In this document: in pieces, positions 33,701 to 50,696 of the stretch
Layout of the letters: every line of letters starts with the position of its first letter
How positions within the stretch are numbered: the stretch's first letter is position 1
Assembly: GCF_022458985.1 (NCBI RefSeq)
Contig: NC_061788.1
Coordinates: 1,026,499-1,090,498, forward strand
Length of the DNA: 64,000 nucleotides
Origin: Mugil cephalus
Taxonomy: Eukaryota; Chordata; Actinopteri; Mugiliformes; Mugilidae
Direction: 5' to 3'
Notes under the pieces: model-generated
The model's input: the letters and a program-made list of their open reading frames with translations, nothing else
Database searches by the model: none
Told to the model about the DNA's origin: nothing
Program-made: the position numbers and the translations under genes

Positions 33701-36700
33701 GGGCGGAGTATGGATCAGAACAGGCGTCCGGTAGCTCCTCCCCTGCTGCCTCCCACGTAGAGGAGGAGGAGGAGGAGGAGGAGGAGCAGGAGGAGGAAGA
33801 GGAGGAGGAGGAGGAGGAGGAAGAGGAAGAGGAGGGCATGGAGGAGGAGGAGGAGGAGGAGGAAGAGGAAGAGGAGGAGGAAGGAGAGAAGGAGGAGGAG
33901 GAGTACGAGCGGCGCGGAGCTGAAGGGAACGACTATGACACTCGCAGTGAGGCAGGCGACTCACGCTCCGCCTCCTCCGTCAGTTTCTCTGACGACGGCG
34001 AGTCGGCACGGTCAGGCTCCGCCTCCGACGCCTCAGGTAACCATGACAACCACATGACAGCAGCCAGCTGTTCTTGGAGTAGAGGAGTTGTGTAATCTGT
34101 GCTTTTGTATTGAAGGGTCAGAGAAGAAGCGTGAGAAGCTGTCGTCGTCGGTGCGAGCTGTCCGTAAAGGCCTAGAGAGTAAGCCCCGCCCCCTTTCAAT
34201 AAGCCCTGCCCCTTTACATCAAGCCCCGCCCTCTTGCCCAGCATTCACTCCTCCATGTTCCTTCTGTTGCTGCAGATCCCACCAGTAAACTACGCTACAT
34301 CCTGAGAGACGCTCGCTTCTTCCTCATAAAGAGCAACAACCACGAGAACGTGTCCTTGGCCAAAGCGAAGGTAGGTGCCGCCACTTCCTGTCGTTGTCGT
34401 TGCCGTGTCAACTGTTTCCTGACGGCTGTCATCCACAGGGCGTCTGGTCGACGCTTCCCGTCAACGAGAAGAAGCTGAACGCTGCTTTCCGATCGGCACG
34501 GAGCGTCGTCCTCGTCTTCTCCGTGAGGGAGAGCGGAAAGTTCCAAGGTCCGCCATTGTTCCTTCAGCTTCTTCTTCTGTGGTGTCCCACACGTTCTGAC
34601 TTTGTCTTGTCGGCGTCATCCTCAGGTTTTGCTCGTCTGGCGTCGGAGTCTCATCATGGTGGTTCTCCCATTCACTGGGTCCTCCCTGCCGGCATGAACG
34701 CCAAGATGCTGGGGGGAGTCTTCAAGATCGATTGGCTCTGCAGGTGAGCGCAGACTTCCTGTCACTTCCTGTCACTTCCTGTCAGTACTTCTTACTTCCT
34801 GTTTCTTGTCTAACTTTGATGACGTTCGTTTCAGGAGGGAACTCCCGTTCATAAAGACGGCCCACCTTTCCAACCCATGGAACGAACACAAGCCGGTCAA
34901 GATCGGCCGAGACGGTCAGGTGAGCTGGTCCTGGTCCTGGTTCTGGTCCTGGTCCTGGTCCTGGTCCTGGCCCTGGTTCTGGTTCTGGTCCTGGTCCTGG
35001 TCCTGGTCCTGGTCCTGGTCCTGGTCCTGGCTCTGGTTCTGGTCCTGGTCCTGGCTCTGGTTCTGGTTCTGGTTCTGGTCCTGGCCCTGGTCCTGGTCCT
35101 GGCCCTGGCCCTGGCCTAACGTCTGTGTTTCTATGTCTCAGGAGATTCAGCCGGACGTCGGTGCTCAGCTTTGTGCCCTGTTCCCATTGGATGAAAGCGT
35201 TGACGTTCATCTGGTCGCTCGCCGTGTTCGCCACAAACGCCGGACGCCGTCGGAGCCGCGGCCGCGAGGTCGACCACCGCAGCGTGAACCGGGAAGGTTA
35301 GCCAATCACCAAGCTCCTCTTCCCGCTTCCTGTTCTTCTTCTGCTGCGACCACGGCGCCCCCCGCTGGACGACAGAGAGCGCCGTCGCTAGCCGCTGGCT
35401 AGCGTCCGCTCCACGCCGCCATGCCTCGTTCTGCGTCTCCGGTTCTCGGGCTGAGAGTGAATCAGAGCTTTGGTTTCTCTGAATTTAAGTTGAGCTAAAC
35501 GCTGAGGACGGTTTAAGTTCATCTGACGTCATTTTTGTTTTCTACATTTTTTTAAAAAAAATCTCAACCAGAATTTCTTCTGAAGTTTGTTGTTGTTCAT
35601 TGTGAAGCGCCCTGTCTTTCCAGGATGTCGACACTACACAGGAAAAACAGGTCTCAGTGTTGGGCTGAACCTTTCAGAATAAAAGCATTGGACTGAAGGA
35701 AGGGGCGGGGCGAGGGAGGGGCAAGCGAGGTAGAACTAACAGGGAGAGAGAGGGAGAAAGAAATTGGGAGGAGCCTCCGATGTTGGTACAGGTTGTTCAA
35801 ACAGGGGCGGCGCCTTTGGACTGTATCCAATGAAAAGGTATGCTGTGTTGGGGGCGGGGCCTCTGGACTGTATCCAATGAGAACGTGTGCTGTGTTGGGG
35901 GCGGGGCCTCTGGACTGTATCCAATGAGAAGGTGAGCTGTGTTGGGGGCGGGGCCTCTGGACTGTATCCAATGAGAAGGTGTGCTGTGTTGTGGGTGGGG
36001 CCTCTGGACTGTATCCAATGAGAAGGTGAGCTGTGTTGGGGGCGGGGCCTGTGATTTCTGTGTAGAAATACAGGAAGGACTGAATTACAAAATGAAATCC
36101 TCTTGGACTGACAGAGTGATACCCCCCCACCCCCACCCACCAGTGGACCTTCTATTGCACCCCTCCCCTTCCACCCTCACCCCCCCTCCCCTCCTCCCCG
36201 CCCCCAGGCCACACACACGCTCAGAATCAGGACTGGTGTTATGAACTGAATATAAAGTGTGTGTGAGGGGAGGAGCCGCAGAGGAGGTGGGAGGAGCCGA
36301 GGATTGTTTCTGTTGGACTGTTGGAGGTGTGGAGGGGGTGGGGCTGGTCTGAGAGGGGCGGGGCAATGTGTGTTGATTGACAGGACTGCACCATCATCAT
36401 CATCATCACCATCACTTCCCCCCACACCCTTTGAGAATAAGAGGGTTTGTTTTAAAGACGTTAACATGGACTCAGTGTAAAGTGTTTCCTCCTCAGAAGC
36501 GGTATGTCGTCCTCTCATAGGACACTTCTGTCTTATTCTGTGTGTGAAGCAACAGACTCGACTAATGTAATGTAGGTCAGACTGGGACTAATCTAATCTA
36601 GGACACACTGAGACTAATCTAATCTAGGACAGACTGAGACTAATCTAATCCAGGACAGACTGGGACTAATCTAATCCAGGACAGACTGGGACTAATCTAA

Positions 36701-39700
36701 TCCAGGACAGACTGGACAATCTAGGTCAGACTAGGACTAATCTAATCTAGGACAGACGGACTAATCTAATCTAGGACAGACTGAACAATCTAGGACAGAC
36801 TAGGACTAATCTAATCTAGGACAGACTGGGACTAATCTAGGACAGACTGGGACTAATCTAATCTAGGACAGACTGGGGCTAATCTAATCTAGGACAGACT
36901 GGGACTAATCTAGGACAGACTGGGATTAATTTAATCTAGGACAGACTGGGACAAATATAGGACAGACCTGGACTAATCTAATCTAGAACAGCCTGGGACT
37001 ACTCTAATATAAGACAGACTAGGACTATCCAATCTATTACAGACTAGGACTAATCTAATCTAGGACAGACTGGGACTAATCTAATCTAGGACAGACTTGG
37101 ACTAATCTAGAAAAGACTGGACTAATCTAATCTAGAACAGTCTGGGACTAATCTAATCTAGGACAGACTGAGACTAATCTAATCCAGGACAGACTGGGAC
37201 TAATCTAATCCAGGACAGACTGGGACTAATCTAATCTAGGACAGACTGGACAATCTAGGTCAGACTAGGACTAATCTAATCTAGGACAGACGGACTAATC
37301 TAATCTAGGACAGACTGAACAATCTAGGACAGACTAGGACTAATCTAATCTAGGACAGACTGGGACTAATCTAGGACAGACTGGGACTAATCTAATCTAG
37401 GACAGACTGGGGCTAATCTAATCTAGGACAGACTGGGACTAATCTAGGACAGACTGGGATTAATTTAATCTAGGACAGACTGGGACAAATATAGGACAGA
37501 CCTGGACTAATCTAATCTAGAACAGCCTGGGACTACTCTAATATAAGACAGACTAGGACTAGTCCAATCTATTACAGACTAGGACTAATCTAATCTAGGA
37601 CAGACTGGGACTAATCTAATCTAGGACAGACTTGGACTAATCTAGAAAAGACTGGACTAATCTAATCTAGAACAGTCTGGGACTAATCTAATCTAGGACA
37701 GACTAGGACTAATCCAATCTTTTACAGACTAGGACTAATCCAATCTACGACAGACTGGGACTAATTTGATCCAGGACAGACTGGACAATCTAGGTCAGAC
37801 TGCGAATAACCTAGAAAAGACTGGACTAATCTAATCTAGGACAGGCTGGGACTAATCTAGGTCAGACTGGGACTAATCTAATCTAGGACAGAATGGACTA
37901 ATCTAACACAGACTAGACTAATCTAGGGCAGACTAGTTTTATCTAATCTAGGACAGATGGGACTAATCTGGGTCTGACAGACTGGGACTAATTTAGGACA
38001 GACTAGACTAATCTAATCTAGGTCCGATTGGGACAAATCTAGGACAGACTGGAACTGATCTAAGACAGACTGGGACAAATCTAGGACAGACTGGGCAATC
38101 TAGGTCAGACTGGGATTAATCTAGGATAGTCCGGGACTAATATAATCTGGTAATAGACTGGGACTAATCTAAGAAAGACTGGGACAAATCTAGGACAAAT
38201 TGGACAGTGTTGGTCAGACTGCGATTAATCTAGGACACTCTGGGACTAATCTAATCTAGGACAGACTGGGACAAATCTAGGACAGACTGTACAATCTCAG
38301 TCAGACTGGGACTAATCTAGAAAAGACTGGACTAATTTAATCTGAAACAGTCTGGGACTAATTTTATCTAGGATTTACCGGGACTTATCTAGGACAGACT
38401 GGGACTAATTTAATCTAGGACTGACTGGGACTAATCTAGGACAGACTGGACTAATCTAGGACAGACTGGGATTACTCTAATCTAGGACAGACTGAACTCA
38501 TCTGATCTAGGACAGACTGGGACTAATCCAGGGCAGACTGGGACTAATCTAGGACGGGCTGGGACTAATCTAATCTAGGACGGGCTGGGACTAATCTAAT
38601 CTAGGACGGGCTGGGACTAATCTAATCTAGGACAGACTGAACTCATCTGATCTAGGACAGACTGGGACTAATCTAATCTAGGACGGGCTGGGACTAATCT
38701 AATCTAGGTCAGGCTGGGACTAATTTAATCTAGGACAGACTGAACTCATCTGATCTAGGACAGACTGGGACTAATCTAATCTAACGGGCTGGGACTAATT
38801 TAATCTAGGACAGACTGAACTCATCTGATCTAGGACAGACTGGGACTAATCCAGGACAGACTGGGACTAATCCAGGACAGACTGGGACTAATCTAGGACG
38901 GGCTGGGACTAATCTAATCTAGGACGGGCTGGGACTAATCTAATCTAGGTCAGACTGGGACTAACATAGAAAAGACTGGACTAATCTAATCTAGGATAGT
39001 CTGGGACTAATCTAATCTAGGACAGACTGGGACTAATCTAGGACAGACTGGACTAATCCAATCTAGGACAGACTGGACTAATCTAGGACAGACTGGGACT
39101 GATTTAATCTAGGACAGACTGGGACTAATCAAGGACAGACTGGGACTAATCTAATCTAGGTCAGACTGGGACTAATCTAGGTCAGACCGGGACTAATTTA
39201 ATCTTGGACGGACTGGCACTAATCTAATCTAGGACAGACTTGACTAATCTAATCTAGGACAGACTGGGACTAATCTAATCTAGGACAGACTGGGACTAAT
39301 CTAATTTAGGACAGACTGGGACTAATCTAATTTAGGACAGACTGGGACTAACTTAATCTAGGACGGACTGAGACTAATCTAATCTAGGACGGACTGGGAC
39401 TAATCTAATCCAGGTCAGACTGGGACTAATCTAATCTAGGACGGACTGGAACTAATCTAATCCAGGTCAGACTGGGACTAATTTCATCTTGGACGGACTG
39501 GCACTAATCTAATCTAGGACAGACTAGACTAATCTAATCTAGGACAGACTAGGACTAATCTAATCTAGGACAGACTGGACTAATGTAATTTAGGTCAGAC
39601 TGGGACTAATCTAGGACGGACTGGGATTTATCTAATCTAGGTCAGACTCGACTAATCTAATCTAGGACGGGCTGGGACTAATCTAATCTAGGACAGACTG

Positions 39701-42246
39701 GCACTAATCTAATCTAGGTCAGACTCGACTAATCTAATCTAGGACAGACTGGGACTAATCTAGGTCAGACCGGGACTAATTTAATCTTGGACGGACTGGC
39801 ACTAATCTAATCTAGGACGGACTGGGATTTATCTAATCTAGGACAGACTGGGACTAATCTAGGTCAGGAGACTGGTGTTTATTCAATCTAACCCGTAGAT
39901 CTTGGACCACATTAAGACAAATTAACATGTATATATGGTTTCGGGGGACAGGGGACAGACTGGTTCTTGTGTCTCTGGTTTGTGATGTTTGAGGAATTTT
40001 TCTATTTGTTCAAATTTTAACCAACTTTTACTGTGTGTCTCTGAACCCTGTCCTCTGAACCCTGTCCCCGTCTTCTATTCTTTGTCCCCTGTCCTCTGAA
40101 CCCTGTCCCCTGTCCTCTGTTTGTTCCCTGTCGTCTGCTCTTTGTCCCCTGTCCTCTGATCCCTGTCCTCTGAACCCTATCCCCGTCTTCTATTCTTTGT
40201 CCCCTGTCCTCTGAACCCTGTCCCCTGTCCTCTGTTTGTTCCCTGTCGTCTGCTCTTTGTCCCCTGTCCTCTGATCCCTGTCCTCTGAACCCTATCCCCG
40301 TCTTCTATTCTTTGTCCCCTGTCCTCTGTTTGTTCCCCGTCTTCTAATCTTTGTCCCCTGTCCTCTGAACCCTGTCCCCTGTCCTCTAATCACTGTCCCC
40401 TGTCCCCGCTTCGTGTCCTCTAATCTCTGTCCCCTCTCCAATCCCTGTCATCTGACCCCTGTCCTCTGTCCGTTGTTCCTCTGACCCCTGTCCTCTCACC
40501 ACTGTCCCCGTTCTCTAATCTCTGTCCTCTGTCCTCTGATCTCTGACCCCTGTCCCTTTGACCCCTGTCCCCTGTCCCTCTGACCCCTGTCCTCTGTTCT
40601 CTAGGCGTCGTCCTGAAGAGTTTGACGTCCATGGAGGCAGGAAGAGGCTTCGAGCCGATGCTCCTCCAGATCTGATCCAGAGAGCAGGTTGATGATGATG
40701 ACAGTTGTTATTTCGTCTTCTCCCTGAGGGACGAGTTCACGTCTCTAACCAACATTTGTACTTTCAGGCTTCATCCAGGACCTGAGGAACCAGCCAGTGG
40801 ACAGGTGGGCGGAGCTCCCGAACCTTTGTCCAGGGCCTTAATAGGGGCTAGGCCGAAACCTTAGTGATCACATTCTGTGACCTACATAGAGGAATATCCC
40901 ATAAAGCATTGCAAAAAGTAGTGACCATCCAATGGCCACTCAACGTGTGGTGGATATCCCACCATGCATTGCTTCTCTAGCAGCTGAAAAGTAAAAACAG
41001 ACATGTCCCCAGGAGAAAGCGACCAGCAGCTTCCCTGTTAATGGCTGTTAGCTGCTGTTAGCTGTCGTTAGCGGCCGTTAGCTGTCGCTAGTGGCCGTTT
41101 GTTGTCGCTCGTGGCTGTTTGTTGTCGTCAGTGGCCGTTAGTTGTTGCTAGTGGCTGTTAGTGGCTGGTAGTTGTCATTAGCTGCCGTTAGCTGCCATTA
41201 GTTACCATTAGTTAGTGGCTGTTAGCTGTCGCTAGTGGCCTTTAGTTGTCGCTAGTGGCCGTTAGCTGTTGCTAGTGGCCGTTAGCTGTCAATAGTGGCC
41301 GTTAGCTGTCGCTAGTGACCGTTAGCTGTCGCTAGTGGCCGTCAGTTGTATTTAGTTGTCGTTAGCTCAGTTGCCACTCTGAATAGACCCACTGTGAAAA
41401 CCCTGAACAGATGCATTTCTATGAAGTTGTCCTTTAATCAGATCAGATGCAATAATCACAAAGTTCACGCAGTTCTGACAATCAAACTTCAAAGTCTGTT
41501 GCATTTCCAGGCGATTCTCCAGCGTCAGACGCGATGTTTTCCTCAACGGGGTGAGTCAGCTGTTAGCAGTGTCCAGCATGTTAGCAGTGTTAGCATGTTA
41601 CCAGTTTCCAGGTGTTGACTGTTGTGTTTTCTGTTCCAGTCCTACGACTACATGAGGGATTATCATCACAGTGTCGGCCCCCCAGGCCCCTGGCAGACTC
41701 TGGTATGGCTCTGTTAGCATGTTAGCCTTTCATAAAGGTTATTCAAACAAGATGGCCGCCTCTGATGATGTTCTGTGTTTTGGGAGCAGGCGACGTATCC
41801 CGGCGTTGAGCAGCAACCCCCCCACCACCCCCCATACTACCACCACAGTCACCCCCCGCCCCCCCCTCACCAGGCCTACCACCACCACCCTGCCCTTCCC
41901 CCACATGAGGCTCCGCCCCCTCGCTTCAGAGACAAGCAGCGGGTGCCGCCGCATCGCGCCTTCGCCTCCAGCCCGGTCAGTTCACGTCTGTGATGTCATT
42001 GCTCTTCACTCATCTCATTGGTTGTTGGTTCTCATCGTCTTTTCTCCCTTGATGCAGCACGACTACGACATGCGAGTGGACGACTTCCTGCGGCGGACGC
42101 AGGCCGTCGTTAGCAGCCGGCGAGAACGAGAACGGCAGCGCGAACGAGAGCGTGGCGTCCCTCGCCGCGACAGGGAGAGAGAGAGGGGGCGGGACCGAGA
42201 ACGAGAGAGAGAGAGAGACAAGGAGAGGGGGCGGTACCGCAGGTGA
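30782..42246 (+). CDS. ythdc1: YTH domain-containing protein 1, nuclear m6A reader
   Basis: Binds N6-methyladenosine in nuclear RNA and controls splicing, export and chromatin. Sixteen coding exons: 30782-30809, 32600-32701, 32810-33102, 33634-34036, 34116-34178, 34276-34370, 34439-34547, 34626-34743, 34835-34919, 35142-35296, 40605-40687, 40768-40804, 41511-41550, 41640-41702, 41790-41975, 42058-42246. All phases fit; total 682 aa (human 727). Order: [20 protein letters not shown] start, basic/Ser region, a long poly-Glu tract (exon 4), the YTH domain about 298-440 ([19 protein letters not shown]) with cage residues W331, W382 and L393 at the positions expected from human W377, W428 and L439, then a Pro/His-rich segment and an Arg/Glu tail ending GRYRR. 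The low-complexity C-terminus is as in orthologues. Intron 10 is 5.3 kb, almost all tandem repeat; many others are under 100 bp. Confidence 0.96.
30909..31018. repeat. 21-bp minisatellite (TTAGCTGCGCCCA)
   Basis: Five units of CCTGTTAGCTGCGCCCATTAG in ythdc1 intron 1. Confidence 0.9.
31866..32450. repeat. 11/14-bp minisatellite (AGGAGACGTGT)
   Basis: About 48 units, with GTGC, GTGT and GTGTTGT endings alternating irregularly, in ythdc1 intron 1 and ending 150 bp before the exon at 32600. Confidence 0.97.
33105..33494. repeat. 42-bp minisatellite in ythdc1 intron 3
   Basis: Nine units built from ACTGGTAGTACT, CTAGTAGTACTACTGG and TACTAGGACTGA, starting 3 bp after the donor at 33102. The unit is a multiple of three, so the exon reads through as a long Leu/Val ORF; this is not coding. 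A related ACTAGTACCACTGG stretch sits in the preceding short intron (32712-32760). Confidence 0.95.
34920..35117. repeat. 6-bp repeat (CTGGTC) in ythdc1 intron 9
   Basis: About 33 units of CTGGTC with CTGGTT and CTGGCC variants. It starts at the donor itself and occupies nearly the whole intron. Confidence 0.95.
35810..36052. repeat. 47-bp unit with GC box and CCAAT box, five copies
   Basis: GGACTGTATCCAATGA recurs exactly every 47 bp (CTGTATCC at 35821, 35868, 35915, 35962, 36009). Each copy is followed by GTGTTGGGGGCGGGGCC, an Sp/KLF-type box. It lies in ythdc1 intron 10. Confidence 0.95.
36566..39870. repeat. 3.3-kb minisatellite, 21/26-bp units (GGACTAATCTA)
   Basis: About 140 units of GACTAATCTAATCTAGGACA plus GACTGG, with short units lacking one TAATC. 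The 36.6-37.15 kb segment is repeated almost exactly 534 bp further on (for example CAGCCTGGGACTACTCTAAT at both places). The largest part of ythdc1 intron 10. Confidence 0.98.
40035..40600. repeat. TGTCCCCTGTCCTCTGAACC repeat
   Basis: Pyrimidine-rich 9-10 bp units (TGTCCTCTGA, ACCCTGTCCC), arranged in longer blocks of about 125 bp that occur twice (40081-40200 and 40201-40325). It runs to the acceptor TCTCTAG at 40604. Confidence 0.9.
41030..41372. repeat. 20-bp minisatellite (GTTAGCTGTCGCTAGTGGCC)
   Basis: About 16 degenerate copies in the ythdc1 intron between 40804 and 41511. Confidence 0.92.
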
Positions 42247-42327
42247 CCTCCTGATGTCACCTCCTGTCCACGTGGGCTTTTATTTTTGAATTTTTGAATC
42301 TATTTCCTGTTTGTGTTGAAAATTATG

Positions 42328-42333
42328 AATAAA
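42328..42333 (+). promoter_or_regulatory. ythdc1: ythdc1 polyadenylation signal
   Basis: AATAAA 82 bp after the ythdc1 stop codon. Confidence 0.75.
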
Positions 42334-42959
42334 AAAACGATCTTGATGACATCATCAGCTGCTTTGTTTCATGTGATGACATCATCATCAGCTGCTTTTA
42401 TTTTGACCTATCAGTGAGTGTGATCTGTGGTTACCAACATGATATGTCATTGGATAAACGAGAAGTCACATGACAGGAAACAGAAAAACAATCATTCATT
42501 CTTTTATTGTGAAAGGTGATACGCCCTGTTTTCAGAATAAAGGAGAAAAATATCTGAATAATCATTAAAACGCTGACATTTATTTTGAAAGAACATCTGC
42601 TTCCTGTTTGTATTTCCCACTTTGACTGTTGTTACCACGGTGACGACCCGTCTGTTTTCAGAATAAAAGCTTGCATTCTCATTCAGTAGTGCTTTATTTT
42701 CTGATGTCTCCGTTGTGTTGATGCTACACATGTTCTCACCTGGAAACACCAGGACATGTTTAAGACACAATGAAAACACCTAATCTTCTGTCCTCCTCTT
42801 CACCTGTAAACTGAGACCAGACAAAGACCCGGTCCAGGTCCAGGCTGCTCAGTTTCAGTTGAGTTTACTCCCAATAAAACCCGATCGAACTATTCACTGG
42901 AGTTTAATTTGAAAATGCTCCCGCACTCCTGCAGTTGCGACTCTTATTTTGGAACCTCC

Positions 42960-43093
42960 TGCGGTACTTCCGCTAGCTTAACGCCGTGATAACGGAGAAA
43001 CCGATTCCTCTGGTCCCGGTTCTGCCGGTAAACGGCCTCAAATGAGAGCAAGGAGGACTTAACGGAGACCGGGGCCCGCGGGGTTTCGCCAAG
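42960..43093 (+). promoter_or_regulatory. prr14l: Probable noncoding first exon and promoter of prr14l
   Basis: GC-rich sequence with ACTTCCG ends in a donor CGCCAAG|GTAACA at 43093. The next acceptor, TCTCTCCAG at 44283, leads to the coding exon nine bases before its ATG. The upstream limit is a guess. Confidence 0.4.
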
Positions 43094-43139
43094 GTAACAG
43101 GGACCGATCCATGCCCCGTGTTAACGGGTCCACACTCTC

Positions 43140-43232
43140 CAAAGCGGCTAGCCGCAGCTAACCGAGGTTAGCAGAGGCTAGCCAGGGCTAAGCGAGGGTA
43201 GCCGCTGCTAACGGAGGCTAGCAGAGGCTAAA
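43140..43232. repeat. GCTAGC/GCTAAC tract
   Basis: Irregular AGAGGCTAGC, CCGCAGCTAACC and GGAGGCTAGC units in the first intron of prr14l, next to a LINE insertion. Confidence 0.6.
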
Positions 43233-44235
43233 CTATTCAATTCTATTTGTAAAGCGTCAATAACAACACAAATTATATCAAAAGTCTTTACAAACTCTGG
43301 TCTGAAACTTCCAGAGCAGCGTGAAGGAAAAACTCCTTTTAACTGGAATAAACCTGGAGCAGAACCAGAACAGATGTAGAACCTGATGATGGTCCAGAAA
43401 CCAGACGTAGAACCTGATGATGTGGAGTGAGGACTTCGAGAGGCCCAGGAGTCTGGGCAGGTTAATGAGAGCAGGACTACAGATGTAGTTTATGTAGCTC
43501 CACAGGTCACAAACACACAACTCCACAAGAAGATGGAGGAGGAGAGTTAGCATGCTGCTAACATGCTACACAGGAGTAGCACCAAGCTACATTTATACAA
43601 ACGTTGGTTCGGGGAGGAGAGGGATGGGGAGAGAATACAGGACTGAGCTCAGACAGGAGAGGACATGTCCTCAGTGCATCGTCCCCCTGCAGCCTCGGCC
43701 TATAGCAGCATCACTAAGGGATGGTTAAGTCCAGCTCTAACTATAAGCTTGGTCTAAAAGGAAAGTCTTAGTCCTGACCTTAAACGTAGAGACTGTGTCT
43801 GCCTCCAGAACCCAAACTGGGAGCTGGTTCCACAGGAGAGGAGCCTGATAGCTGAAGGTTCTACCTCCCATTCTACTTTTAGAACCTCTAGGAACCACAA
43901 GCAGACCTGCACTTAGAGATGGTAGTGATCTGTTGGGACAGTCTGGTTCTATGAGGTCTTTCAGATATGATGGAGCTCGGCCTTTCAGGGCCTTGTATGT
44001 AAGGAGGAGGATTTTAAATTCAATTCTAGATTTTAAAGGAGCCAATGAAGAGAAGCTAATACTGGAGTAATATGATCTCTCTTGCTAATTCCTGTCAGTG
44101 CTCTTGCTGCAGCGTTTTGAATCAGTTGGAGGCTTTTTAAAGAGTACTTGGAGCCAGACAGTAACGAGTTACAGAAACTAATTAAAGTTGAACCGTTTCC
44201 TTTTGTCAAAGCTCGTTTCATTCTCGCTCCAGTAA
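43233..44235 (-). mobile_element. LINE 3' half (L2/Maui-like), truncated
   Basis: Minus strand encodes QLIQNAAARALTGISKRDHI, ITPVLASLHWLL, and in the next frame RIEFKILLLTYKALKGRAPS, then RTFSYQAPLLWNQLP, the carboxyl end of L2-type reverse transcriptase with one frameshift. A 3' tail of about 500 bp ends near TAGAATTGAATAG. 5'-truncated, sitting in the first intron of prr14l. A second copy of its tail is at 61858. Confidence 0.75.
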
Positions 44236-44292
44236 ATATAAATAAACAGAATAAACATTGATTATTATCTCTCTCTCTCTCCAGTCTTCACT

Positions 44293-48937
<4,645 letters not shown>

Positions 48938-49841
48938 ACGCTGATGTCACTTCCTGTCAGCTGACTCACAGCCCAACCAACACAGCTGCTAGCATTCCCG
49001 CCAGAAACTGGCTCACGTGGCGGGTCTTTATTTTTATTTTTTACGGTTTCTGAGGTTGAAATGAGGATATTTAAAATATAAAAACAGTTTTGACACTAAC
49101 ACACACACACACACTGTAGTAGTTTATCCACAAACACTTAAAAACCATCTGGACTTGTAGAGTTTAGAGGAGACGGTTCATCTGAGCATCTTCCTCAGTT
49201 CTAACACACTGGTGGTTTAGACCCACCAGAAACTAACTGGACTAGTTTCTGGTCTGGTCTGTGAAGGACAAAGGACGTCTTCCTTTGAGAAGACAGGAGT
49301 AAAGGAAGACATCTACACTATATCTCTGGCCTCCAGTCAGGTCCGTCTCTAACAGCTCCAGCTCCTCCTGAAGGTTTTCCTCAGGTTTAGAAGCTCATCA
49401 GTGATGTAGGAGGAGAAGGTCTGGTTCACAGTCCACATCTACTTCATCCCAGGGGGGTTCTATGGGGGTCAGGACTCTGGGAGGCCAGTCCAGTTCCTCC
49501 TCATCAGGTCTTCATGGACCTGGCTTTGTCTCTGGTTCTCAGTCACAGTGGAACAGGAAGGGGGTCGTCCCCAAACTGGTCCCACTAAGTTGGAAGCTTG
49601 GAATTGTCCAGAATGTCTTCAAAGTTCCTCTGACTGGAACTAAGGGACCAAGTCCAGCTCCTGAACAACCAGCCCCCCACCCAAAACCCCCCCTCCACCA
49701 AACTCCACCAAACTCCACCAAACTCCACCAAACTCCACCCTTGGCCCGGTGCAGTCAGACCAGCAGCGTTCTCCTGGGAACCTCCAGACCCAGACTGGTC
49801 CATCAGGCTTCCAGAGAACGTCTCCACTGCTCTAGAGTCCA

Positions 49842-50163
49842 GTGGAGCTGCATCCCACACACTGCATCCCACACTCTGCATCCCACACACTGCATCCCAC
49901 ACTCTGCATCCTACGCTCTGCATCCCACACTCTGCATCCCACACTCTGCATCCTACGCTCTGCATCCTACGCTCTGCATCCTACGCTCTGCATCCCACAC
50001 TCTGCATCCCACACTCTGCATCCTACGCTCTGCATCCCACACTCTGCATCCCACGCTCTGCATCCTACGCTCTGCATCCCACGCTCTGCATCCTACGCTC
50101 TGCATCCTACGCTCTGCATCCCACGCTCTGCATCCTACACTCTGCATCCCACGCTCTGCAGGG
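49842..50163. repeat. 14-bp minisatellite (CTCTGCATCCCACA)
   Basis: About 22 units alternating CATCCCACACT, CATCCTACGCT and CATCCCACGCT, between prr14l and pisd. The rest of 48.94-51.3 kb shows no gene; AATAAA at 50691 may end a long prr14l 3' end. Confidence 0.95.
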
Positions 50164-50690
50164 GCCGTGGTGACGTGGGGCTGGGATGCAGCTGCTGGGC
50201 CATGGAAACCCGTTCATGAAGCTGTGTCCTGGAGATAATCTGGAGATAAACGAAGACTCTGGGACGTCACTGTGATGCGGCGACTTCCACTTTGTCCTAA
50301 AACCTCTGACAGGTGACTGGAATATTTAGTAGAGACTGGACTTGTCCCCTTCCCGGTCATGTCTCCATTCTTTGAGAAGCACTGGTCCAGACCATTAATG
50401 GGGACAGAGGACAGGGACAACAGCCCCCTCTTTAACTCCAGGTCAGGAACTGGTCCAGGTTCTGGTGTTTAAACATAAACTTCCTCCAGAACTGAACAAG
50501 ACTTGAATGAAACATCTAAACTCTACAGGTCCAGATGGTTCTGGATATAAACCTGGACCAGGACCAGGAGGACCGAACCTCCACAAACACTGTAGTACTA
50601 TGACTATTGTGTACTGCAGTACTACTACTAGTGCTACAGTGTGTGAGTTTTTAAAGTGTAATTTATATTTCTGAGTCTATTTTTGAAACA

Positions 50691-50696
50691 AATAAA
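50691..50696 (+). promoter_or_regulatory. Possible distal polyadenylation signal
   Basis: AATAAAG followed by a TTTG/GTTTG-rich stretch, 1.75 kb after the prr14l stop codon. It may belong to a long prr14l 3' untranslated region or to an unseen transcript. Confidence 0.3.

Noticed and set aside
33637-34095. Poly-Glu array judged as another noncoding simple repeat
   Set aside because: Kept as coding: it is inside ythdc1 exon 4, where orthologues also have a long acidic tract.
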